In this document: piece by piece, positions 8,483 to 16,557 of the stretch
How the letters are laid out: each line of letters begins with the position of its first letter
Numbering within the stretch: the stretch's first letter is position 1
Origin: Frankiales bacterium
GTDB taxonomy: Bacteria; Actinomycetota; Actinomycetes; S36-B12; CAIYMF01
NCBI GenBank assembly: GCA_016125335.1
Contig: WGLY01000003.1
Location: 124,001 to 188,000 of the forward strand
Reading direction: 5' to 3'
DNA length: 64,000 nt
The notes under the pieces: generated by a model
The model's database searches: none
The model's input: only the letters and a program-made list of their open reading frames with translations
What the model was told of the DNA's origin: nothing
Made by a program: the position numbers and the translations under genes

Positions 8483-9271
8483 GTGACCGCGACGCCGTAC
8501 GCCGACGAGCTCGCCCTGGCCCACGAGCTGGCCGACCGGGCCGACGCCATCACCATGGCCCGGTTCAACGCCCGCGACCTCGTGGTGGAGACCAAGCCCG
8601 ACCTCACGCCGGTCAGCGACGCCGACCGCGCCGTGGAGCTGATGGTGCGCGAGGTCGTGGCGGCCACGGGGTCCGGCGACGGCGTGCTGGGCGAGGAGTA
8701 CCCGGAGCAGGTGGGGACGTCCGGGCGGCGCTGGGTGGTGGACCCGGTCGACGGCACCAAGAACTTCGTGCGCGGCGTGCCGGTGTGGGCCACCGTGCTC
8801 GCCCTCCAGGACGCCGACTCCTCGCTGCTCGCCGCCGCGGTGTCCGCCCCGGCCCTCGGCCGGCGCTGGTGGGCCACGTCCGGCGGCGGCGCCTGGGTGC
8901 GCGAGCCCGGCTCGCCGCAGCCGCGGCGGCTCGCCGTGTCGCAGGTGTCGCGGCTGGAGGACGCGTCGCTGTCGTACTCCGACCACTTCTCGTGGGGCGC
9001 GCGCCAGCCCGGCTGGGACGAGCTCATGCGGCGCGTGTGGCGCACCCGGGCCTACGGCGACTTCTGGAGCCACCTGCTCGTCGCGGAGGGGGCCGTCGAC
9101 GTCGCCGCCGAGCCGGAGCTCAACCTCTACGACGTGGCCGGGGTGGCGCTGGTGGTCACCGAGGCCGGCGGCCGGTTCACCGGCACCGACGGCGTCGACG
9201 GGCCGGCCCGGGGCAGCGGCGTGTCGACGAACGGCATGCTCCACCGGGCCGTGCTGGACCTGCTGGGCTGA
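8483..9271 (+). CDS. hisN: Histidinol-phosphatase, inositol monophosphatase family
   Basis: This 262-residue member of the lithium-sensitive phosphatase fold has metal-binding motifs GEEYPEQ and WVVDPVDGTKNFVRG (DP-DGT), and a C-terminal LYDVAGVALVVTEAGG. In actinobacteria the paralogue lying near aroA and rsgA is the histidinol-phosphate phosphatase HisN, the next-to-last step of histidine synthesis. Context therefore favours hisN over inositol monophosphatase. The start at GTG 8483 is fixed by the TAGGTT box seven bases upstream. Confidence 0.9.
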   Translation: MTATPYADELALAHELADRADAITMARFNARDLVVETKPDLTPVSDADRAVELMVREVVAATGSGDGVLGEEYPEQVGTSGRRWVVDPVDGTKNFVRGVPVWATVLALQDADSSLLAAAVSAPALGRRWWATSGGGAWVREPGSPQPRRLAVSQVSRLEDASLSYSDHFSWGARQPGWDELMRRVWRTRAYGDFWSHLLVAEGAVDVAAEPELNLYDVAGVALVVTEAGGRFTGTDGVDGPARGSGVSTNGMLHRAVLDLLG

Positions 9272-9283
9272 GGGCCGCGGGTG

Positions 9284-9309
9284 GGCGCGGCGCCGGCTCA
9301 GGCCGCGCC
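9284..9309. terminator. Possible terminator between convergent genes
   Basis: GGCGCGGC (9284-9291) pairs with GCCGCGCC (9302-9309) across a 10-base loop between hisN and the convergent membrane gene. It overlaps the stop of the latter and has no T run. Confidence 0.35.
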
Positions 9310-10053
9310 GCGGACGGCGTCGGCCTCCGGCTCGGGCAGCCGGCCGCCCGCAGCGACGGCGCGGCGTCGGCGCCACGCGGCCAGCAGCACCGGAGCGAGC
9401 AGCACGGCGTAGAGGTCGAACCAGCCGTACCCCCCGGCGGCGACGCTCGGCGGGTTCCCCATGGGCACCCAGCCCAGGATGGTGTCGCGCGGCATCCACT
9501 CCCACACCCCCCACGAGGTGCCGAGCACCTCGAGGTAGCTGACGACGGCGAAGGCGCCGACGTACAGCAGGGTGGAGCGGCCCCAGCGCAGGAAACCCAG
9601 CAGGCAGAGGTACCACGCGAAGCCGAGCACGTCGTGGCGCGGCGAGAGCACGAGCCCCCACAGGGCCCACGCACCGGCCAGCACGACGGTGAGCCGCACG
9701 GCGGCGCGCGCGTTCTCGCGCACGAGCGGCTGGCGGCCGAGGGTGAGCGCGGCCAGGTAGACCAGGCCGTGGCCCGGGAAGACGTACGCCGGCACGTGCT
9801 CGAGCCGGTAGACGTACACGCCCAGCCAGCCGGAGAACACCAGCTCGACCACGGCAGCGACGGCGACCACCACGAGGGTCTGCACGCGCACCAGCGGCGT
9901 CTCGTGCACGAGCCACACGGCGAGCAGCGCCACGGTGACCGCGCCCAGGGCGAGCTGGCCGGCCAGCGAGGCGGTGCGGTCGAGCCAGAGGGTGGAGGGG
10001 ATCCACGCCAGCGCGAGCAGCAGCGCGCGTCGGTCCGTCCAGCGCCAGCTCAC
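9298..10053 (-). CDS. Polytopic membrane protein of unknown function
   Basis: This 251-residue protein is mostly hydrophobic, with about eight predicted membrane helices and short charged loops. Visible blocks include a Trp-rich segment (TSWGVWEWMPRD), VPMGNPPSVAAGGYGWFDL and VFPGHGLVYLAAL. A basic, Arg-rich C-terminal tail should be cytoplasmic. No catalytic or transporter signature is evident. The GTG start follows GACACT by six bases. I do not recognise the family. Confidence 0.75.
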   Translation of the reverse strand: MSWRWTDRRALLLALAWIPSTLWLDRTASLAGQLALGAVTVALLAVWLVHETPLVRVQTLVVVAVAAVVELVFSGWLGVYVYRLEHVPAYVFPGHGLVYLAALTLGRQPLVRENARAAVRLTVVLAGAWALWGLVLSPRHDVLGFAWYLCLLGFLRWGRSTLLYVGAFAVVSYLEVLGTSWGVWEWMPRDTILGWVPMGNPPSVAAGGYGWFDLYAVLLAPVLLAAWRRRRAVAAGGRLPEPEADAVRGAA

Positions 10054-10059
10054 CGGACC

Positions 10060-10065
10060 AGTGTC
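10060..10065 (-). promoter_or_regulatory. -10 box (GACACT) of the membrane protein gene
   Basis: Minus-strand GACACT keeps the A2 and T6 of the consensus and ends six bases before GTG 10053. Confidence 0.35.
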
Positions 10066-10133
10066 CCCGACGCCGTCCGCGGGCGCCCGGCGCGGCCCCG
10101 GCGGACGGAATCTTCTCGGTTGTGCACTTGTGA

Positions 10134-10162
10134 TTGACCTCGGCGCGACACGCTGCCAGGGT
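10134..10162 (+). promoter_or_regulatory. Candidate promoter of the CBS-domain gene
   Basis: TTGACC (10134-10139), a 17-base spacer and CAGGGT (10157-10162) give one of the best -35/-10 pairs in the window. Just upstream, TTGTG is repeated directly with an 8-base period (10120-10124, 10128-10132), a possible activator site. A 40-base leader would carry the GGGAGGAG ribosome site. Confidence 0.5.
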
Positions 10163-10209
10163 CTCCCCCACGATCAGGCCTCGCGAGGCCACGGACGGGA
10201 GGAGCCGCC

Positions 10210-10602
10210 ATGCACGACGACACCACCCTCGTCGACGTCGCGATGATCCGCGACGTGCTCACGGTCGGCCCGGCGCACACGCTGCGCCAGGTGGCCTCGG
10301 CGATGGCCGCGCGCAACGTGGGCGCCGCCGTGGTGAGCGACAGCGACGGCGCCGGCATCGGCATCATCACCGAGCGGGACATCCTCGTGTCGGTCGGCAA
10401 GGGCGAGGACCCGGACGCCGAGCTCACGGCGGACCACCGCACCACGTCCGTGGTCTTCGCGACGCCTCAGTGGACCATCGAGCAGGCCGCGCAGGCCATG
10501 CTGCGCGGCGGGTTCCGCCACCTCATCGTCATCAGCGACAACGACGTGGCCGGCATGCTCTCCGTGCGCGACGTCGTCCGCGTCTGGGCGCACAGCGACT
10601 GA
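10210..10602 (+). CDS. Tandem CBS-domain protein
   Basis: This 130-residue protein is made of two CBS motifs and nothing else. The first covers roughly 8-65 (IRDVLTVGPAHTLRQVASAM, GIGIITERDIL) and the second 72-125 (TIEQAAQAMLRGGFRHLIVI, GMLSVRDVVRVW). Such proteins bind adenine nucleotides and act as energy sensors. In mycobacteria a similar stand-alone pair (HRP1) is hypoxia-induced. The GGGAGGAG site six bases before the ATG and a good upstream promoter support this start. Confidence 0.9.
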   Translation: MHDDTTLVDVAMIRDVLTVGPAHTLRQVASAMAARNVGAAVVSDSDGAGIGIITERDILVSVGKGEDPDAELTADHRTTSVVFATPQWTIEQAAQAMLRGGFRHLIVISDNDVAGMLSVRDVVRVWAHSD

Positions 10603-10609
10603 CGGGCGC

Positions 10610-11986
10610 TCAGCGCCGGCGCACGCGCATGGGCAGGCCGGACTCCGGCCGCAGCGTCACCTGGGCGATCGCCCGCGGTGGCGGCCCGACGGGCTCGAGC
10701 TCCACCTCGGCGGCGACCGAGGCCAGCACCAGCACCCCCTCGAGCAGGGCGAGGTCGCGCCCCACGCACAGGCGCGGGCCGGCGCCGAACGGCAGGTACG
10801 CCGGCATCGCGGCCACGTCGCGGCGCCGGGCACCCGCGGGGTCGAGGAACCGCGACGGGTCGAAGCGCTCCGGGTCCGGCCAGTGCGCCGGGTCGCGGTG
10901 CACGAGCCACGGGCTGACCACCACCAGCGCGCCGGCCGGCACCTCGACGCCGCCGAGCACGTCGGGCGCGGTCGAGCGCCGCGTCACCAGCCAGGCGGGC
11001 GGATAGAGGCGCAGCGCCTCGTCGAGCACTGCCGCCGTCCACGGCAGACGGGCGAGGTCGGCGTACGCCGGTCCGCCCGCCGCGCGCACCGCGACGGCCT
11101 CCTCGCGCAGCCGGTCCCGGGCGGCCGGGTCGGCGCCCAGGAGTTGCCAGGCCCAGGTGAGGGCGCTGGCCACGGTCTCGTGCCCGGCGACGATGAACGT
11201 CACCACCTGGTCGCGCACCTCCGTGCGCGACAGGCGCGAGCCGTCCGGGCGAGTGGCGGACAGCAGCAGGTCGAGCAGGTCGTGCGGCCCCGCACCGTCC
11301 GCGGGTCCGCGCCGGGCGCGCTCGGCGAGGATCGCGTCCACCGCGGCGTCGAGGCGGCCCACGGCGCGGCGCAGCACCACGTTCGACGGTGTCGGCACGC
11401 CCAGCGGCACCGGCAGCGGCATCCGCGCCTTGCGCACCACGACGTCCAGGGCCTCGAGCGTGGCCGTCGCGAGCCGGTCGGCGTCGGCGGACAGGTCCGA
11501 GCCGAACAGGGCCGCGCCGACGACCTCGAGCGCGACGCGCATCATGGCGGCGTCGACGTCGACGACCTCGCCGTCCTTCTGCGCCCACTCCGCCAGCAGG
11601 CGGCGGGTGGCGGTGCGCACGTGCCCGGCCACGAGCTCGAGCGACCCGTGGTGGAAGGCCGGCTGCACCACGGGGCGCTGGCCGCGCCACACGTCGGTGT
11701 CGGCGGTGAGCAGACCCTCGCCGGTGACCAGCGAGAGCGTCGTGTACTGCAGGGTGCGCTTGCCGTAGGCCCGCGAGTTGGTCACGAGCACGCGGCGCAC
11801 GGCGTCGGGATCGGACACCAGGTACGTCGCCGGGCGCGGGACGGGGAACTGGAGCACGTCGCCGTGCTCCTGCCGCATCCGCGCCAGGAAGGTCAGCGGG
11901 TCGCGCCGGATCGCCCCGATCGACCGGAGCATCTCGCCGCCCTCGGGTCCCGGCGCCGTCAAGGGCACGGGCCGGGGGATGCGCAC
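10610..11986 (-). CDS. Cytochrome P450 monooxygenase
   Basis: This 458-residue P450 has the full signature set: the I-helix oxygen-activation motif VAGHETVAS, the K-helix E-x-x-R in LDEALRLYPP, the PERF region as DPERFDPSRF, and the heme-binding loop PFGAGPRLCVGRD with the thiolate cysteine. It has no membrane anchor and no fused reductase, so it needs separate redox partners. Overall it resembles the CYP110/CYP102-like bacterial fatty-acid or xenobiotic hydroxylases, but the substrate cannot be told. GATGAT lies six bases before GTG 11986. No biosynthetic partner genes flank it. Confidence 0.95.
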   Translation of the reverse strand: MRIPRPVPLTAPGPEGGEMLRSIGAIRRDPLTFLARMRQEHGDVLQFPVPRPATYLVSDPDAVRRVLVTNSRAYGKRTLQYTTLSLVTGEGLLTADTDVWRGQRPVVQPAFHHGSLELVAGHVRTATRRLLAEWAQKDGEVVDVDAAMMRVALEVVGAALFGSDLSADADRLATATLEALDVVVRKARMPLPVPLGVPTPSNVVLRRAVGRLDAAVDAILAERARRGPADGAGPHDLLDLLLSATRPDGSRLSRTEVRDQVVTFIVAGHETVASALTWAWQLLGADPAARDRLREEAVAVRAAGGPAYADLARLPWTAAVLDEALRLYPPAWLVTRRSTAPDVLGGVEVPAGALVVVSPWLVHRDPAHWPDPERFDPSRFLDPAGARRRDVAAMPAYLPFGAGPRLCVGRDLALLEGVLVLASVAAEVELEPVGPPPRAIAQVTLRPESGLPMRVRRR

Positions 11987-11992
11987 CGGCCG

Positions 11993-11998
11993 ATCATC
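11993..11998 (-). promoter_or_regulatory. -10 box (GATGAT) of the P450 gene
   Basis: Minus-strand GATGAT ends six bases before GTG 11986; weak consensus but the same geometry as its neighbours. Confidence 0.3.
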
Positions 11999-12017
11999 CC
12001 AGGGCGCGGTGCGGCCC

Positions 12018-13283
12018 TCAGAGCCGGGCGAGCTCCTCGACGTCGCGGTCGAAGCCCGCGCGCACGGCGTCGGTGACCGACGGCTTGGCGTCCGCGATCG
12101 CGTCGAGGTAGTCGGCGGTGGTCGGGCCCTCGCCCGGCTCGCCGGCGAACACGCACCGCTCGAACGAGCGCTGCGAGGCCACCCGGGCGGCGTGCTCGAT
12201 CTCGGCCGGGGTGAACGACTCGCTGCGCTCCACGAGGGCGCCGATGTCCACCGTGGCGGGATCGGCGTAGCGCGACCAGATCGCCGCGCGGGCGGCGTCG
12301 TCCGGCGTGCCGATCGGGATCACGTAGTCGAACCGGCCGGGACGGGTGAACGCGGTGTCGAGGGCCCGGAGGTCGTTGGTGGCGCACACCAGCAGCCGCT
12401 CGTCGTGCTGGCGGAACGCCGGCACCACCTTGAGCAGCTCGTTGGTGAGGGCGTGCGCGGGGCTCGTCGGCCGGTCGCCGCGCGCCGAGGCGATCTCCTC
12501 CACCTCGTCGATGAACACCAGCACCCGCTCGAGCCGGCGGATGCGCTCGAACGTGGCCCGCAGCGCCGCGGCCGGGCCGGCCGGGTCGGCCAGCAGGGCG
12601 CTGGGCAGCACCTCGACGAACGGCCACGACAGGCGGCTCGCGATCGCCCGGGCGAACGAGGTCTTGCCGGTGCCGGGCGGCCCGAACAACACGACGGCGC
12701 GCGGCGGCATCACGCCGTGCCGCGCCGCCACCTCGGGCCGGTCCAGCGGCGCGACGATGCGCCGCTCGATGAGGTCCTTCTCCCGGTGCATGCCGGCGAG
12801 CTCGTCCCACAGCCGGGCCGGCAGCACCTGCCCCCCGAGCTCGACGAGCACGTCCACCTGGGTGGGGTCGACCGAGACGACCTTCTCGAAGAACGCCACC
12901 GCGGGACGGCGGGCGAACCCCGCGTTGGACAGCCCCTCGGCCAGCTGCTCCTCCTCGGGCAGCACGTACGACAGCACCCGCACGCGCTGGTCGACCAGGG
13001 CGCGCTCGAGGCCGAGCAGGAGCGAGGAGGCCATGCCCTGGCCGCGCCACTCCTCCGCGATGGCCAGGCGGACCACCCAGGCCCGGTCCCCCGAGACGGC
13101 CGACACCACGGCCCCCACGATCTCGTCGTGCAGGACGGCGACGGCCGCGGGCTGGTCGTCGCGCAGCGCGGCGATCACCTCGGCGAGGCCGAACACGCTG
13201 CGCTGCGCGGCCGCCGTGACGTCGAGCAGCCGCACCACGGCCTCGAGGTCGTGGTCCTGGTAGTCCCGCACGAACCAGCGCAC
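12018..13283 (-). CDS. GNAT-AAA ATPase fusion protein
   Basis: This 421-residue protein joins two enzymes. Residues about 1-145 form a GNAT domain (DDQPAAVAVLHDEIVGAVV, then IAEEWRGQGMASSLLLGLE as the acetyl-CoA loop). Residues about 165-400 form a FtsH/katanin-like AAA ATPase with Walker A LFGPPGTGKTSFARA, Walker B VLVFIDEVEEIA, sensor 1 LLVCATNDL and the arginine fingers at TAFTRPGRFDYVIP. The N-domain could acetylate a target that the AAA ring remodels, or it could be a binding adaptor; either is inference. The GTG start is preceded by CATGCT at six bases. I recall GNAT plus AAA proteins in a few actinobacteria but no function. Confidence 0.88.
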   Translation of the reverse strand: MRWFVRDYQDHDLEAVVRLLDVTAAAQRSVFGLAEVIAALRDDQPAAVAVLHDEIVGAVVSAVSGDRAWVVRLAIAEEWRGQGMASSLLLGLERALVDQRVRVLSYVLPEEEQLAEGLSNAGFARRPAVAFFEKVVSVDPTQVDVLVELGGQVLPARLWDELAGMHREKDLIERRIVAPLDRPEVAARHGVMPPRAVVLFGPPGTGKTSFARAIASRLSWPFVEVLPSALLADPAGPAAALRATFERIRRLERVLVFIDEVEEIASARGDRPTSPAHALTNELLKVVPAFRQHDERLLVCATNDLRALDTAFTRPGRFDYVIPIGTPDDAARAAIWSRYADPATVDIGALVERSESFTPAEIEHAARVASQRSFERCVFAGEPGEGPTTADYLDAIADAKPSVTDAVRAGFDRDVEELARL

Positions 13284-13289
13284 GGGCCG

Positions 13290-13295
13290 AGCATG
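13290..13295 (-). promoter_or_regulatory. -10 box (CATGCT) of the GNAT-AAA gene
   Basis: Minus-strand CATGCT ends six bases before GTG 13283. Confidence 0.35.
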
Positions 13296-13418
13296 ACCGA
13301 TCGCCCGCGCGCGTCGCTCCCCGAGCCGGACGGTCCCGCGCGCGCGGCTGTCCGTCCCGGCCCTGGCGCACGACCCGCCGTCACCGCCCGACGGCGCGGA
13401 GCCCGGCCGGCGCTGCGG

Positions 13419-14276
13419 TCATCCGGGCAGCGACGCCGCGGGGGTCGTGACGCGGTCGGGCGCGGAGTAGAGGTTGAAGCGGCCGTCGCGCACGAAGGCG
13501 GCCAGGGTGAGGCCGCACGCGCGGGCGACGTCCACGGACAGCGAGGTGGGCGCGGACACCGCCGCCACCACCGGGATCCCGGCCATCGCCGCCTTCTGCA
13601 CGATCTCGAAGCCCGCCCGGCCGCTCACCACGAGCACGTCGGCCTCGAGGCCGGCCATGAGGGCGTGCCCCACCACCTTGTCGACGGCGTTGTGCCGCCC
13701 GACGTCCTCACGCACGGCGAGCAGCTCGCCGTCGGCCGTCGCGAGTGCGGCGGCGTGCAGTCCGCCCGTGCGGTCGAAGGCCCCCTGGCGCGAGCGCATG
13801 GCCTCGGGCAGCCCGGCCAGCACCTCCGCCGCGACCGACACCCGGCGGTCGACCCGCGGCGCCGAGGCGACCACGGCGTCGATCTCGTCGCGCCCGCACA
13901 GCCCGCACGCGCTCGACGGCGTGGAGACCCGGCCGAAGCGCGTCGCGTCGAGCTCGACGTGGTCGCGCAGCACGACCGCGACGTCGCCGGCCTGCGGGCC
14001 GCCCTCGCCGTCGCGGCAGGGCCGGACGCCGGCCAGGTCGTCGCGCCCGCGCACGACGCCCTCGCCCACGGCGAGACCGGCCGCGAGCTCGAGGTCGTGC
14101 CCCGGGGTGCGCATCGTGGAGCCGAGCAGGTGCAGCAGCCCCCGGTGCTCGACGTGGACGTGCAGCGGCTCCTCCACCACGAGCAGGTCGCCGCGCTCGT
14201 CGGTGCCCCCGGGCCCCACCCGCTCGACGTGCACACGGGCGACCGTCGTCGTCGGAGCCGTCCGCGGGCCGTCCAC
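13419..14276 (-). CDS. fdhD: Formate dehydrogenase accessory sulfurtransferase
   Basis: FdhD carries sulfur from a cysteine desulfurase to the molybdenum cofactor of formate dehydrogenase. This 285-residue protein has the persulfide-carrying C-x-x-C loop (SSACGLCGRDE), the conserved FDRTGGLHAAAL and VREDVGRHNAVDKVVG blocks, and VSGRAGFEIVQKA. No formate dehydrogenase gene lies in this window, so its client is elsewhere on the chromosome. GTG 14276 follows TAGCGT by six bases. The gene is divergent from the amine oxidase. Confidence 0.95.
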   Translation of the reverse strand: MDGPRTAPTTTVARVHVERVGPGGTDERGDLLVVEEPLHVHVEHRGLLHLLGSTMRTPGHDLELAAGLAVGEGVVRGRDDLAGVRPCRDGEGGPQAGDVAVVLRDHVELDATRFGRVSTPSSACGLCGRDEIDAVVASAPRVDRRVSVAAEVLAGLPEAMRSRQGAFDRTGGLHAAALATADGELLAVREDVGRHNAVDKVVGHALMAGLEADVLVVSGRAGFEIVQKAAMAGIPVVAAVSAPTSLSVDVARACGLTLAAFVRDGRFNLYSAPDRVTTPAASLPG

Positions 14277-14282
14277 AGGGCG

Positions 14283-14288
14283 ACGCTA
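14283..14288 (-). promoter_or_regulatory. -10 box (TAGCGT) of fdhD
   Basis: Minus-strand TAGCGT ends six bases before GTG 14276; probable leaderless start. Confidence 0.5.
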
Positions 14289-14343
14289 CCTCCGCAGCGC
14301 CGCGCCGGCGGCGTCCGCGACCGCGATCTGGTCGGATGTGCGC

Positions 14344-15591
14344 ATGACACGCGTGGCGGTGGTGGGGGCCGGGTTCGCCGGACTGGCGGCGGCGGTGACC
14401 CTGGCCGACGCCGGCGTCGAGGTGACCGTGCTCGAGGCCCGCGACCGGGTCGGCGGGCGCGTGTGGTCCGAGAGGCTGGGGGGCGCCGAGGGCCCCGTCG
14501 TCGAGCGCGGGGCCGAGTTCGTGCTCGCCGGCTACGACGAGATGCGCCGGTGGCTCGACCGCGTGGGGCTGCCCCTCGTCGACACCGGCATGAGCTACTA
14601 CGTCCGCGAGCCGCGCTGGCCGGGCCGCGAGGACGACCCGCGGGTCACCGTGGCCGAGATGGCCGACGCCGGCGCCGCGCTGGCCGCCCTCGCCGCCACC
14701 GCGGCGGACTCGGCCAGTGCCGGCGACCTGCTGCGGGCGCTGGACCTCCCGCCCCACCTCGCCGACGCCGTGCGGTCGCGGATCGAGGTCTCGTGCGCGT
14801 GGCCGGCCGACGACCTCGCCGCCCGCGTCGTCGAGCACGTGGCGTCGTTCTCCGCGGCGCCCAGCCACCGGGTGCAGGGCGGCAACCAGGGCCTGGCCCT
14901 GCGGATGGCGGACCGGCTCGGCGACCGGGTGCGCACCGGCGTCGCCGTCCGCCGGGTCGAGCACTCCCCGCGCGGCGTGCTGGTCACGTCGACGTCGGGC
15001 CTCGAGGCGGCCGACGCGTGCGTGCTCACGGTGCCGCTGCCCGCGCTGCGGGAGCTCGACGTCGTGCCCCCGCTGCCGTTCGACCTCCGCGAGGCCCTGG
15101 TGCGGATGCCCATGGGGGTCGCGGCCAAGGCGCACGTCGCGCTGGCCGACTCCCCGGCCACCAGCGCCGTCCTCGGCGTTCCGGGCCGGTTCTGGTGCTG
15201 GACGGCGCTCGACGGCGGGCCGGCGGCTCCCGCCGTGCTCAACTCCTTCGCCGGCTCGCCGCAGGCCGTGCAGTCGCTGCTCGACCTCGACGGGGACGCA
15301 CCGCGCGGCTCCGGCTGGCGCGACGCGCTGGCGCGCCTGCGCCCGGACCTCGAGCTCGTGGGCCCGGCCCTCGTCACGACGTGGCACGACGACGCGTGGG
15401 CCGGCGGCGCCTACTCCGCCGACGGACGCGCCCGGCTGCCCGCCGACGACGCGAGCCTCACCGAGCCGGTCGGGCGCCTCGTGCTGGCCGGCGAGCACAC
15501 CGCGGGCGAGTGGGGCGGCCTCATGGAGGGCGCGCTGCGCAGCGGGGTCCGAGCGGCGGAGCAGGTGCTCTCGCTGGTGGGGCGCCGCTGA
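14344..15591 (+). CDS. Flavin-containing amine oxidase (FAD-dependent)
   Basis: This 415-residue flavoenzyme begins with the FAD dinucleotide-binding motif VAVVGAGFAGLAAAVTLADAG and the GG motif VLEARDRVGGRVWS. It ends with the family's C-terminal FAD loop LVLAGEHTAGEWGGLMEGALRSGVRAA, the pattern of monoamine/polyamine oxidases and related desaturases. I see no signal peptide, so it is probably cytoplasmic. The substrate is unknown. An alternative GTG two codons upstream (14338) cannot be excluded. Confidence 0.92.
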   Translation: MTRVAVVGAGFAGLAAAVTLADAGVEVTVLEARDRVGGRVWSERLGGAEGPVVERGAEFVLAGYDEMRRWLDRVGLPLVDTGMSYYVREPRWPGREDDPRVTVAEMADAGAALAALAATAADSASAGDLLRALDLPPHLADAVRSRIEVSCAWPADDLAARVVEHVASFSAAPSHRVQGGNQGLALRMADRLGDRVRTGVAVRRVEHSPRGVLVTSTSGLEAADACVLTVPLPALRELDVVPPLPFDLREALVRMPMGVAAKAHVALADSPATSAVLGVPGRFWCWTALDGGPAAPAVLNSFAGSPQAVQSLLDLDGDAPRGSGWRDALARLRPDLELVGPALVTTWHDDAWAGGAYSADGRARLPADDASLTEPVGRLVLAGEHTAGEWGGLMEGALRSGVRAAEQVLSLVGRR

Positions 15592-15610
15592 GCGCCGGAC
15601 GTCCGCGGCG

Positions 15611-16423
15611 TCAGCAGTAGGGCAGGTCCTGGTGAGCCATGCCGCCGTCGAAGGTCAAGTTCCAGCGCTCCCCCGTCGCCGAGAGGGCGGCCGTGGCCAC
15701 GGTGGGGTCGGCCCAGAGGATGACGTTGCCGGAGAACGGCTTGCCGTTCGTCTCGGGCTTCACCCAGCCCGTGACGCGGATGGTGGCCGTCCGGCTGGTG
15801 GCGCCGGCCCAGCAGTAGGACGCGTAGTTGTCGGTGGGGTGGCCGCCGCGGGTCGCGGCCGAGCCGCCGGGGGCGTCGCCCTTGTACTGCAGCACCACGA
15901 CGGGCACGGCGTCGATGAAGGGCCAGGTCTTGCAGGTGACGTCGATCGCCAGGCCGCGGGTCTTGCGCCCGGGCACCGTGAACGTCGCGCTGCCCGTGGA
16001 GTCGGCGACGGCGTACCGCCCGAAGATGGGGGTGACGGTCGTGTTGTGGACGCCGATGCGCGCCCCTGCGCAGCGGGCGTCGTCCTCCAGCCGCACGGTC
16101 AGCCGCACGGTGCCGGTCGTCACCTTCACGGGCGGGCTGCTCGTGGGTCCGCCCGGCGACGCGCTGCCCGACGCCGTCCCGGAGCCGCTCGGGCCGGACG
16201 ACGACGACCCCGAGGTGGGTCCGCCCGCGCTCGTGGAGCCGCCGGACGAGCTCGGCGAGGCTCCCGACGACGACTCCGAGGGCGGGCCGGACGACGTCGC
16301 CCCCGCCGAGCCGCTGGGACCGGCCTCTCCCGGCCCCGCGGCGTCCTGGCCGCCCGAGCAGGCCGCGAGGCCCCCTGCCAGCAGCAGCAGCGCAGCGGCG
16401 CGCACCGTCCCCCCGTGGGCCAT
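15611..16423 (-). CDS. Lipoprotein with Ser/Gly-rich linker, unknown function
   Basis: This 270-residue protein has a lipoprotein signal: RAAALLLLAGGLAAC, with the lipobox cysteine at residue 22. A disordered linker of Ser, Gly and Pro (about 25-97) holds a globular C-terminal domain off the membrane. That domain has cysteines in DDARCAGARIG, DVTCKTWPF, YCWAGATS and a final DLPYC, which could form disulfides. It looks beta-rich and is not a family I recognise. GGGAGAC lies just before ATG 16423, and TACCCT (16460-16465) is a plausible -10. Confidence 0.8.
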   Translation of the reverse strand: MAHGGTVRAAALLLLAGGLAACSGGQDAAGPGEAGPSGSAGATSSGPPSESSSGASPSSSGGSTSAGGPTSGSSSSGPSGSGTASGSASPGGPTSSPPVKVTTGTVRLTVRLEDDARCAGARIGVHNTTVTPIFGRYAVADSTGSATFTVPGRKTRGLAIDVTCKTWPFIDAVPVVVLQYKGDAPGGSAATRGGHPTDNYASYCWAGATSRTATIRVTGWVKPETNGKPFSGNVILWADPTVATAALSATGERWNLTFDGGMAHQDLPYC

Positions 16424-16511
16424 GTCTCCCCTTCCCGAGCCTGTCCGTCGCGTCCGTCCAGGGTAGGTGCCGCTGACGCCACCACCGCGGCGCCGGCGCT
16501 CATGGAGACGA

Positions 16512-16545
16512 AAACAGGACGGACCCCGAAGGGTCCGTCCTGTTT
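16512..16545 (-). terminator. Terminator of the sdhCAB operon
   Basis: AAACAGGACGGACCC (16512-16526) pairs perfectly with 16531-16545 across a 4-base loop. On the sdh transcript the loop is UUCG closed by C-G, an extra-stable tetraloop, and U's follow the stem. It lies 13 bases past sdhB. Confidence 0.9.
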
Positions 16546-16557
16546 GTGCGGAGCGTC

